Source of the DNA: Roseburia sp. CAG:303
Lineage (GTDB): Bacteria; Bacillota; Clostridia; Lachnospirales; Lachnospiraceae
Length of the DNA: 42,295 nucleotides
NCBI GenBank assembly: GCA_000437755.1
Contig: FR900157.1
Span: 2,003 to 44,297 of the forward strand
Reading direction: 5' to 3'
Position 1 is the stretch's first letter; each line of letters begins with the position of its first letter. A model generated the notes under the pieces. The model ran no database searches and was not told the origin of the DNA. It was given only the letters and a program-made list of their open reading frames with translations. Positions 16,903 to 23,723 of this stretch are shown here, piece after piece. The position numbers were made by a program, and so were the translations under genes.

Positions 16903-16948
16903 CCGGCTCTGGCATAGCCGGGTGCCGCAAGTCCCTTCCGACACCCGG
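16903..16948 (-). promoter_or_regulatory. Two overlapping GC-rich hairpins in the ppiB leader
   Basis: On the minus strand a roughly 13-bp stem-loop (16918-16948: CCGGGTG with CACCCGG, extended inward by three and three more pairs) shares four bases with a second one (16903-16921: CCGGCT with AGCCGG). Only one can form fully at a time. No T tract follows, so this is not a standard terminator. It could be an attenuator-like or mRNA-stability element between the TPM gene and ppiB; function unknown. Confidence 0.4.
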
Positions 16949-16958
16949 TAAATCTGTC

Positions 16959-17774
16959 TTAAAATCCGGTTCCGCCGCCGCCATGCGTCTTGCCGCTGCT
17001 CGATTTATGTACGGAACTGCCGCTGCTGCTCTGTGTGTTCTGCTCAATTTTCCGTGAAGTAGTTGCCCTGCGGATAAAGCGATCCTCTTTGGATGCCAGC
17101 TGGATACCGCCCGGAGCACGGTAAGTTTCCCTGGAAACCGTCTTTTCTGATTTTCCGGAGAATCTCAGAACCAGCACCACGATGCCTGCAATAACCACTC
17201 CGATAATCAGATCCACGGTAAGGCTCTGAAACATGGTAAAGAATGTGCTGTTTGCCCACTTCGCATAGAAGATAACATCATCTATATAGGTTTCGCACAC
17301 CTGCACATAATCTCCGTCCGTGGCATAATCACGGATGTCATTCAGTATCTCTTTCCAGTCGTCATCCGTTACATAATCGATTCCCGTTCCTGCCGTGGAA
17401 ATGTATAACTGTCTGTTTTCCATGTCGATGAGGAGAAGGATTCCGGAATCTTCTTTTCCTTCCAGTTCAAATCCGAACTGTCCGTTATCGTAAAAGTCAT
17501 CCGCCATCTCCCTGTCCGTCTTTCCAAACATCTGGTTTACGGTCAGAACAACAATATCAAGCCCGGACTGTTCACTCGCATCACTAATCTTTTCCTCTAT
17601 ATTCTCTCTTTCCGAATCACTCAGAAGTTCCGCAAAGTCATATACTCTCTGATTATCCTGTACTGCCTGGTAATAATCCTGTTCACTGCTGTATTCCTGT
17701 GCCTGCACTGCCTGTGGAATGACCAGTAATATCATAAATACTGCCATTAGTATGGCCTGAATTAATTTTTTCAT
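16959..17774 (-). CDS. TPM-domain membrane protein
   Basis: Exported, membrane-anchored protein of the TPM (YgcG-like) family. A signal peptide (about 1-25, ending near VQAQ) precedes the TPM domain (about 35-160, with YDFAELLSDSERENIEEKI and GILLLIDMENRQLYISTAG). A membrane helix lies at about 180-200. A basic tail ends in GGGGTGF, the Gly-rich end typical of the family. The ATG at 17774 overlaps the stop of the zinc-ribbon gene (ATGA), so upstream in-frame starts are rejected. 271 residues. Proposed roles for the family include phosphatase activity or photosystem/respiratory repair; none can be assigned here. Confidence 0.85.
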   Translation of the reverse strand: MKKLIQAILMAVFMILLVIPQAVQAQEYSSEQDYYQAVQDNQRVYDFAELLSDSERENIEEKISDASEQSGLDIVVLTVNQMFGKTDREMADDFYDNGQFGFELEGKEDSGILLLIDMENRQLYISTAGTGIDYVTDDDWKEILNDIRDYATDGDYVQVCETYIDDVIFYAKWANSTFFTMFQSLTVDLIIGVVIAGIVVLVLRFSGKSEKTVSRETYRAPGGIQLASKEDRFIRRATTSRKIEQNTQSSSGSSVHKSSSGKTHGGGGTGF

Positions 17775-18823
17775 CCGAACAGCCCTCCCAACACTCTTAA
17801 TACAATGGTAATTACAGCGGTAATTCCAAAGAACCATGACCACATCTTCTGTTTGGAAGTCGGCAAATCCCCAACCTGCTTTCCTGTCTGCCCATTAATG
17901 GCAAAGATACGGTTTTCGTCCTGATAGCGGTAGGTAATCATCCACACCGGCAAAAGGGTGTACATGGCTTTTTTTCTCGTCATCCGGATCTGGTTGGACA
18001 GAATCCTTGTACCGCTGTATCCCTGAATCGTATCTCTTACATCCCTTGCAATATAGGTGCGGACTCTCTGCTCCACTCTTCCCGCAACCTCGTCATCACC
18101 ACTTTCATAGCTGTATTTTTCCGATTCATATCCTGCCAGATATGGCATCTGAAATTCTTTGATCTCGCTGTAATCAAATGGTTCCATGCTGTCCATGATA
18201 TCATCCGGCATCTGCTCCGATGCATCCACCGGAACTTTGAGATAACTGCCCCTTGCGTCACGTTCTACCATATAATAATCGGTATGCGTATATTCCATAT
18301 CGCCTTTCCGTTCATGGTGTATCTTCGTACATTCCGCTTTCAGATCTGCACTGGCATCATAATCATACAGCCAGAATGGTACATAGACCCCTCTGATATT
18401 TTCCAGTGTTGCCTGATCGCGGAATACTTTCGGAGTAAAGAAACCGGTACACAGCCACTTACGAAATCTCTCCTTCGCTTCTGCTTTTCCTATCTTGAAC
18501 GGAATTACCCCTGCCGGTTGTAAGATTCCTTCCATCCGTTCCGGAATCAATGCCGAACTGCCGCAATAACAGCATACCGTTGCAGTCGTATGCTCATCCG
18601 TAATCAGATGTGCACCGCAGGTTTTGCAGGTATATCCCTGAAAGTCCTGCCTTGTTTCCTCCTGTACAGCTTCGTTTTCCACTTCACATCGATAGTGTTC
18701 TTCCTGACTGTCCAAATCGCTGACACTTACATGTGTCCCGCAATACTCGCAGACAAGTTCACCTGCTCCCGGCCTGTATTCCAAAGACGCGCCACAGCCG
18801 GGACATTTGTATGTATTTACCAT
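17771..18823 (-). CDS. Zinc-ribbon membrane protein of unknown function
   Basis: A 350-residue protein with two zinc ribbons: CPGCGASLEY...CEYCG at about 8-30 and CKTCGAHLI...CCYCGSS at about 65-88. A soluble middle part follows, with repeated aromatic motifs (YVPFWLYDYDASAD, LLPVWMITYRYQDE). One C-terminal membrane segment (about 325-345) ends in GGLFG. Similar proteins in Firmicutes are often mislabelled as primosomal or helicase proteins because of the ribbon; nothing here is helicase-like. The ATGA overlap with the TPM gene suggests that the two act together at the membrane. Confidence 0.75.
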   Translation of the reverse strand: MVNTYKCPGCGASLEYRPGAGELVCEYCGTHVSVSDLDSQEEHYRCEVENEAVQEETRQDFQGYTCKTCGAHLITDEHTTATVCCYCGSSALIPERMEGILQPAGVIPFKIGKAEAKERFRKWLCTGFFTPKVFRDQATLENIRGVYVPFWLYDYDASADLKAECTKIHHERKGDMEYTHTDYYMVERDARGSYLKVPVDASEQMPDDIMDSMEPFDYSEIKEFQMPYLAGYESEKYSYESGDDEVAGRVEQRVRTYIARDVRDTIQGYSGTRILSNQIRMTRKKAMYTLLPVWMITYRYQDENRIFAINGQTGKQVGDLPTSKQKMWSWFFGITAVITIVLRVLGGLFG

Positions 18824-18859
18824 ATGTCCACCTCAACCAAATGTTTTTTTCTTTCTATT

Positions 18860-18888
18860 AGTATACAATAGGTATGAAAAAAAGGCAA
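18860..18888 (-). promoter_or_regulatory. Possible promoter of the zinc-ribbon/TPM operon
   Basis: Minus-strand -35 TTGCCT (18883-18888) and -10 TATACT (18860-18865), 17 bp apart. The -35 lies in the descending arm of the glnN terminator. Confidence 0.4.
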
Positions 18889-18913
18889 CTCCAACTAAAT
18901 GAAATTGCCTTTT
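18877..18913 (-). terminator. Terminator of glnN
   Basis: Stem AAAAGGCAA / TTGCCTTTT (18880-18888 with 18905-18913) with a 16-nt loop, followed by further T on the minus strand, 33 nt after the glnN stop. Confidence 0.8.
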
Positions 18914-18945
18914 CCGTAACCGATTTATTTTATATCAACCTGTTT

Positions 18946-21054
18946 TTAAACTTCAAATGTTAAATCGCCGTATGATGGTACTGGCCAGAAGTCTTTGTCT
19001 ACCAGCATTTCCAGTTTATCAACCGGTGCTCTTAAATTATTCATATCAACCATGACAGTATCTTTGTAGAAGAATGCCTGTTCTCTGCCTTCCTTCTTCA
19101 GACCTTCTGCCTGTGATACTTTTAATTTTTCCAGAGCTGCTTTCGCATCTTTTAATAATACGGTAATTTCTGAAAGCATCTCTGACTGTACGGAAGTATC
19201 TGCTCCTGCTTCTTTTACGGCAAGCACGGTATCTGCCAGATCCTTTGTGTATTTGATGACAGATGGTATGTACTGCTTGGTTGCCATATCGATCATGGTA
19301 AGTGCTTCGATATTGATTACCTTTGAGTACTGTTCATATAATACTTCTTCTCTGGATTCCAGTTCTTTTCTTGTAAAGATACCGAATTTCTCGAATAATG
19401 CAACTGCCTTGTCTGTGGTTAATGTTTCTACGGCATCTACCATGGACTTGATGTTTGGAAGTCCTCTTCTTGCAGCCTCTTCAACCCATTCATCTGAATA
19501 TCCGTTGCCATTGAAGATGATTCTCTGATATTCTTTCATGTATTTCTGGATTAATGCATCACATGCACTGTCGAAATCTTCTGCTTTCTCCAGTTCATCT
19601 GCTGCTTCACAGAATGCTTCTGCCACGATTGCGTTCAATGTGGTATTCGGACTTGCGATAGAATCCTTAGAACCTACCATACGGAACTCGAACTTGTTTC
19701 CAGTAAATGCAAATGGTGATGTTCTGTTTCTGTCGGTTGCATCTTTTGCAATATCGGAAAGTGTACTTACACCTGTCTCTAACTTACCGCCTTCTTTGCT
19801 TGTAGTAGCCACACCATCTTTTATGATATGTTCTACGATATCCTCTAACTGTTCGCCTAAGAAGATGGAGATGATTGCAGGAGGTGCTTCGTTTGCTCCT
19901 AATCTGTGGTCGTTGCCGACATCGGATGCTGACTGACGGAGTAAATCTGCGTGTTTATCAACCGCTTTCATTATGCAGGCAAGAACCAGAAGGAACTGCT
20001 TGTTATTGTTTGGAGTCTTACCAGGTTCTAAGAGGTTTACCCCATTGTCCGTGGTGATGGACCAGTTATCATGTTTTCCTGAACCATTGACACCTGCAAA
20101 TGGTTTCTCATGAAGGAGGCAGGCAAGACCCTGACGTTCTGCTACTTCTTTCATGGTTTCCATAACTAACTGGTTGTGGTCAACTGCTACGTTTGCCGTG
20201 TTGTAAATCGGTGCAAGCTCATGCTGTGCAGGCGCTACTTCGTTGTGCTGTGTCTTTGCGGTAATACCGAGTTTCCACAGTTCGATATTTAAGTCGTGCA
20301 TGAATCCGCCGACACGTTCCCTGATTGTTCCAAAGTAATGGTCATCAAGTTCCTGTCCCTTTGGAGCAGGTGCGCCGAATAAGGTTCTGCCGGTATAAAT
20401 CAGGTCTTTTCTTGCAAGGAAGTTCTTTCTGTCTACCAGAAAGTATTCCTGTTCCGGTCCTACGGATGCGGTTACCTTTGTTGCTTCGGTATTGCCAAAT
20501 AATCTTACGATTCTGAGTGCCTGTTCGCTGATAGCATCCATGGATCTCAATAACGGTGTCTTTTTATCAAGTGCTTCACCTGTATAGGAACAGAAAGCAG
20601 TCGGGATACAGAGCACAACACCGGTTGCATCTTCTTTTAAGAATACCGGTGAGGTAATATCCCAGATTGTATATCCTCTTGCTTCAAATGTGGCTCTTAA
20701 TCCACCTGATGGGAATGAGGATGCATCCGGTTCACCTTTGATTAATTCCTTACCGGAAAACTCCATTAACATCTTTCCTTCTTCATCCGGATTTGTTACG
20801 AATGAGTCATGCTTTTCGGCTGTTACACCGGTAAGTGGCTGAAACCAGTGAGTATAATGTGTTGCACCATTTTCTACTGCCCAGTCCTTCATCGCTTTTG
20901 CTACGACATCGGCTGCTGCCAAAGATAACTCTCCGCCGTGATCCATAACATTCTTCACTTCGTTAAATACCTTTCTCGGCAGACGCTCCTTCATCTTTCC
21001 AAGTGTGAATACATTCTGGTTAAAAATCTTTTCAACATTCAATACTTCGCTCAT
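18946..21054 (-). CDS. glnN: Glutamine synthetase type III
   Basis: ATP-dependent synthesis of glutamine from glutamate and ammonium. At 702 residues it is a long GSIII form, not GSI (about 450). Visible features include the GSIII N-terminal FPSGGLRATFEARGYT, the catalytic-domain stretches SVGPEQEYFLVDR and KTQHNEVAPAQHELAPI, the ATP-site GSGKHDNWS, and the NRTSPFAFTGNKFEFR stretch with the substrate-binding arginines. The ATG at 21054 is best placed (AAAGGA 9 nt upstream). Upstream in-frame ATGs at 21063 and 21072 abut or precede this site. A promoter and an internal leader terminator precede it, and its own terminator follows, so it is a single-gene unit under probable attenuation control. 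Confidence 0.96.
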   Translation of the reverse strand: MSEVLNVEKIFNQNVFTLGKMKERLPRKVFNEVKNVMDHGGELSLAAADVVAKAMKDWAVENGATHYTHWFQPLTGVTAEKHDSFVTNPDEEGKMLMEFSGKELIKGEPDASSFPSGGLRATFEARGYTIWDITSPVFLKEDATGVVLCIPTAFCSYTGEALDKKTPLLRSMDAISEQALRIVRLFGNTEATKVTASVGPEQEYFLVDRKNFLARKDLIYTGRTLFGAPAPKGQELDDHYFGTIRERVGGFMHDLNIELWKLGITAKTQHNEVAPAQHELAPIYNTANVAVDHNQLVMETMKEVAERQGLACLLHEKPFAGVNGSGKHDNWSITTDNGVNLLEPGKTPNNNKQFLLVLACIMKAVDKHADLLRQSASDVGNDHRLGANEAPPAIISIFLGEQLEDIVEHIIKDGVATTSKEGGKLETGVSTLSDIAKDATDRNRTSPFAFTGNKFEFRMVGSKDSIASPNTTLNAIVAEAFCEAADELEKAEDFDSACDALIQKYMKEYQRIIFNGNGYSDEWVEEAARRGLPNIKSMVDAVETLTTDKAVALFEKFGIFTRKELESREEVLYEQYSKVINIEALTMIDMATKQYIPSVIKYTKDLADTVLAVKEAGADTSVQSEMLSEITVLLKDAKAALEKLKVSQAEGLKKEGREQAFFYKDTVMVDMNNLRAPVDKLEMLVDKDFWPVPSYGDLTFEV

Positions 21055-21124
21055 ACTTTCCATTCCTTTCATATTTTCTTTCTATCTTACTTATTATGCC
21101 GTACCATAAGATGGTATAAAAATA

Positions 21125-21157
21125 GGCGCTCCAAAAAAAGCTGGAACGCCATTGTTC
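21125..21157 (-). promoter_or_regulatory. Leader terminator/antiterminator of glnN
   Basis: Between the promoter and the ATG the minus strand forms a terminator: GGCGTTCC paired with GGAGCGCC (21143-21150 with 21125-21132, one mismatch), followed by TATTTTTAT. The ascending arm can instead take part in a small hairpin at 21144-21157, stem GAAC/GTTC and six-base loop AATGGC. Terminator and small hairpin are mutually exclusive. A very similar arrangement precedes amt (39088-39137). Confidence 0.6.
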
Positions 21158-21202
21158 TTGCATAACAAATATTTTATATTAGGCCATCGCCTTTACACAA
21201 AT

Positions 21203-21231
21203 AAGATACATCATTTTTATTCAAATTGCAA
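21203..21231 (-). promoter_or_regulatory. SigA-type promoter of glnN
   Basis: Minus-strand -35 TTGCAA (21226-21231) and -10 TATCTT (21203-21208), 17 bp apart. The predicted transcript would have a leader of about 140 nt that includes the internal terminator. Confidence 0.6.
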
Positions 21232-21290
21232 GCACTTTTTTTCATAATTATGATATTTTTTCGCAGCCGGACTCTCCTGCCGCCGTTTTT

Positions 21291-22508
21291 CTACGATTCC
21301 GGTTCTGCCGGGGTGGTTACTTCCGGTGTCACCGATTCAGGAGCAGCTGTCGTCGTTTCCTTTGTCGTTGGCTGTGCCGTGGTTGTCTCCGGTGCCGCCG
21401 TCGTGGTCTCCTTTGTCGTTGGCTGGGTTGTCGGCTGCGTCGGTGCTTCCGTTGCCGGTTCAGGTGCTGCCGTTGTCTGCTGTACGGTGGTCGCCTGGGC
21501 TGCCGGTTCTGTCTTCTGTTCCCTGGTTACCGGCTGCACCATGACAGGTGCTTTCGTCGCCGCCTCGGTCACAGGCTCGGTCACTGCTTCCGTGACCGGC
21601 TCGGTCGTTGTTTCTTCCGGTACGGTTGTTTCTTCCCCACCGATATTTACCACACCTCTCTGTGCTGCCACTACAGCATCTTCCGGTACATTCGGTACAT
21701 CATTGATTTCTTCCCTGCGGACTGCCTGCACGATCATTCGCTTATCCTCACTCTCGCAGCAGGTGGAAAGTGTGATAATCTTATCTTCTGCTGTGATTTC
21801 CCCTGCCTGGTCAAAAACGTATTTTGATCTTGCCTTACATTCATTTACATAATTTACAAATGCCGCATCATCTTCAAAGGAATAGGTATAGGTCCATCCG
21901 CCTTCCGCTTCCGTTTTATAAGCCGCAAATACATAGTATTTATAATGCTTGTATCCTACATAGACATCAAGGGTTGGATGATTTTTATAATAATCCGGAT
22001 CATTGTCACAATAATAATACCAGTTCAGCGAACCAAACATGATATTATTCACACGTTTTCCCATGTTGTGACCATATACGATGGCATTTCTTGCATCTAA
22101 TCCTTCCTGTATTCTATAATCCACAAATATGCTTCCTACACTGCTCTCCTGATTATTCGCAAGATGCGTGAGATAATACTCATTATCTGAATGCTGAAGA
22201 ATCGGATTATCTATGTATTCACCATTATCCTGACGGATATAACCAATGGCTTCCTGATTATATGCAAGCATTTTTTCATAATCCCAGACAAACTGTCCGC
22301 CAGAATTATTATTTGCTATGGTCATTCCCTGTTCATCCGTCTGTATCTCCTGATCTGAAGCATCCGAAATAAACATATTCTTTACTTCATCGTATACTTC
22401 CATACTTTCCTTACTCTCTATATAAATGAGTGTAAGCTGATAAGCTGAATATATAAATACCCCCAGTGCAACAATCATTACCGCATATCTGATTATTTTC
22501 TGTTTCAT
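21291..22508 (-). CDS. srtB: Class B sortase with long Thr/Pro-rich C-terminal tail
   Basis: Membrane-anchored cysteine transpeptidase that joins surface proteins to the wall or to each other. The signal anchor is at about 6-28. The class B fold is recognised by VYGHNM (catalytic His147), TLSTC (catalytic Cys250) and KRMIVQAVR (Arg257). After about residue 285 the protein continues for some 120 residues as a Thr/Pro/Glu/Ala-rich tail with repeats of TTKETTTAAPE and TEPVTEA types, not part of a normal sortase. Length is 405, against about 240-280 for the family. The ATG at 22508 has GGAG 6 nt before it; the upstream start at 22547 is rejected. It follows the aldolase gene. The sorting-signal protein at 33029 is a candidate substrate. 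Confidence 0.92.
   Translation of the reverse strand: MKQKIIRYAVMIVALGVFIYSAYQLTLIYIESKESMEVYDEVKNMFISDASDQEIQTDEQGMTIANNNSGGQFVWDYEKMLAYNQEAIGYIRQDNGEYIDNPILQHSDNEYYLTHLANNQESSVGSIFVDYRIQEGLDARNAIVYGHNMGKRVNNIMFGSLNWYYYCDNDPDYYKNHPTLDVYVGYKHYKYYVFAAYKTEAEGGWTYTYSFEDDAAFVNYVNECKARSKYVFDQAGEITAEDKIITLSTCCESEDKRMIVQAVRREEINDVPNVPEDAVVAAQRGVVNIGGEETTVPEETTTEPVTEAVTEPVTEAATKAPVMVQPVTREQKTEPAAQATTVQQTTAAPEPATEAPTQPTTQPTTKETTTAAPETTTAQPTTKETTTAAPESVTPEVTTPAEPES
21358..21425 (-). repeat. 51-bp-period repeat in the sortase tail
   Basis: A 17-bp string (TCCTTTGTCGTTGGCTG on the plus strand) recurs exactly at 21358-21374 and 21409-21425. It encodes the second and first TTKETTTAAPE units of the tail, a 17-residue period. 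It could allow length change by slippage or recombination. Confidence 0.75.
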
Positions 22509-22519
22509 ATCAATCTCCA

Positions 22520-22550
22520 AAATTCCAAAGAAGTGCCTTTCCGGCACTTC
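22520..22550 (-). terminator. Hairpin between fba and the sortase gene
   Basis: Stem GAAGTGCC / GGCACTTC with a 5-nt loop (22530-22550), followed on the minus strand by TTTGGAATTTT and then directly by the sortase ribosome site. It is probably a partial terminator that lowers sortase expression relative to aldolase. Confidence 0.6.
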
Positions 22551-22580
22551 TCTGGCAATATATGTTATTCATCTTTACAA

Positions 22581-23447
22581 TTATTCTGCTTTTCCAACTG
22601 AACCAAATAATTCCATCTTTTCTTTTACTGTCGCTTTAATTGCTTCAAAACCAGGTGCAAGAAGCTTTCTTGGATCATATCCTTTCCCCTGGTTGTCCTT
22701 ACCTTCTTCAATATATTTTCTTGTTGCTGCTGCAAAAGAAAGCTGACATTCTGTATTTACATTAATCTTTGCTACTCCAAGCGAAATGGCTTTCTTAATC
22801 ATATCATCCGGAATACCTGTACCACCATGAAGTACTAATGGCATATCTCCGGTAAGCTGCTGTACTGCGTCAAGTGTTTCAAAACTTAAGCCTTCCCAGT
22901 TTGCAGGATATTTTCCATGGATATTTCCGATACCTGCTGCCAGCATATCAACCCCTAAGTCAGCGATTGCCTTACATTCCTTCGGATCTGCACATTCACC
23001 TTTTCCGATGACACCATCTTCTTCTCCACCGATTGCTCCAACTTCAGCTTCCAGTGACATACCATGATCTGCTGCAATCTTAACGAGTTCCTTTGTCTTT
23101 TCTACATTTTCCGCGATCGGATAATGGGAACCATCAAACATGATGGATGAAAATCCTGCTTCCACACATTTTAAGCATCCTTCATAGCTGCCGTGGTCAA
23201 GATGAAGTGCTACAGGAACTGTGATCTTCAGTTCTTCGAGCATACCGTTTACCATACCTACAACCGTCTTATATCCGCACATATATTTTCCTGCGCCCTC
23301 GGATACACCCAGAATAACAGGGGACTTTAATTCTTCTGCTGTAAGAAGAATTGCCTTTGTCCACTCAAGGTTGTTAATGTTAAACTGACCTACTGCATAA
23401 TGACCTGCTTTTGCTTTTTGTAACATTTCTTTTGCTGAAACTAACAT
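22581..23447 (-). CDS. fba: Class II fructose-1,6-bisphosphate aldolase
   Basis: Zinc-dependent glycolytic/gluconeogenic cleavage of fructose 1,6-bisphosphate. Zinc ligands and active-site motifs are visible: HLDHGSYEGC (about 81-90), EAEVGAIGGEEDG, the His of GNIHGKYPA, and VLHGGTGIPDDMIKKAI. 288 residues, standard for the bacterial class II group. GGAGG precedes the ATG. The leader carries a perfect dyad (23481-23505) between promoter and start. A hairpin separates it from the sortase gene downstream. Confidence 0.95.
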   Translation of the reverse strand: MLVSAKEMLQKAKAGHYAVGQFNINNLEWTKAILLTAEELKSPVILGVSEGAGKYMCGYKTVVGMVNGMLEELKITVPVALHLDHGSYEGCLKCVEAGFSSIMFDGSHYPIAENVEKTKELVKIAADHGMSLEAEVGAIGGEEDGVIGKGECADPKECKAIADLGVDMLAAGIGNIHGKYPANWEGLSFETLDAVQQLTGDMPLVLHGGTGIPDDMIKKAISLGVAKINVNTECQLSFAAATRKYIEEGKDNQGKGYDPRKLLAPGFEAIKATVKEKMELFGSVGKAE

Positions 23448-23480
23448 ATTTATCTTCCTCCATATCCCAGTACATATTTT

Positions 23481-23505
23481 GTCGTAAACACAAAGTGTTT
23501 ATGAC
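23481..23505 (-). promoter_or_regulatory. Inverted repeat (operator or leader hairpin) of fba
   Basis: TAAACAC-AAA-GTGTTTA at 23485-23501 extends outward through GTC/GAC to an 11-bp dyad. It sits just downstream of a possible promoter (-10 TACAAT 23508-23513, weak -35 TTATAA 23531-23536) and 34 nt before the fba ATG. Its position suits a repressor site or an mRNA 5' hairpin; the factor is unknown. Confidence 0.5.
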
Positions 23506-23543
23506 CTATTGTACTGTCTTTTCTAAAAACTTATAAATAAATG

Positions 23544-23709
23544 AAATGTCTGCGGATTGTTCCGTGCTGCGCACTCCCACAATCCTGCCCAATATTCGCA
23601 TATCGTGGGGTTTCCCCCACTTTTATGCTCATATCGGGGCGGGTCCTAAGGTCTTTCACCCACTTATGAGCAAGCTCATGTGGGCTTAGACCTTCTGACC
23701 CTGACATTT
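23544..23709. repeat. 166-bp non-coding element of nested hairpins with inverted ends
   Basis: The stretch begins AAATGTCTG and ends CTGACATTT, terminal inverted repeats matching in 8 of 9 positions. Inside are three stem-loops. The first is a 30-nt core at 23555-23584, also found at 29329. The second is GTGGGG/CCCCAC at 23605-23620. The third is a long imperfect hairpin at 23641-23701 built from GGGTC/GACCC, AAGGTCT/AGACCTT, CCCAC/GTGGG and ATGAGC/GCTCAT. No open frame of note. It lies between the transglutaminase gene and fba and may terminate transcription, but its size and ends suggest a small mobile or dispersed repeat. Confidence 0.6.
23555..23584 (+). repeat. 30-nt hairpin core, copy 1
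   Basis: Outer stem GATTGT/ACAATC, inner stem GTGC/GCAC, conserved single strands TCC and TCCC. It matches copy 2 (29329-29358) at 27 of 30 positions. Two of the three changes form a compensatory pair in the inner stem. Confidence 0.75.
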
Positions 23710-23723
23710 ACATAGATTATACC

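Noticed and set aside
16848..16958. 36 further sense codons in frame after the TPM stop codon, suggesting readthrough
   Set aside because: An open run of this length is expected by chance fairly often, and GGGGTGF just before the stop is the normal family end. The segment also carries the hairpins.
21144..21210. Cyanobacterial-type glutamine riboswitch in the glnN leader
   Set aside because: I could not find the three-way-junction core of that class. The leader is better explained by a terminator with a competing hairpin.
21226..21852. 208-residue plus-strand Val/Ser/Gly-rich open frame opposite the sortase tail
   Set aside because: Its composition is the reverse-strand image of the Thr/Pro repeats; it has no start signal.
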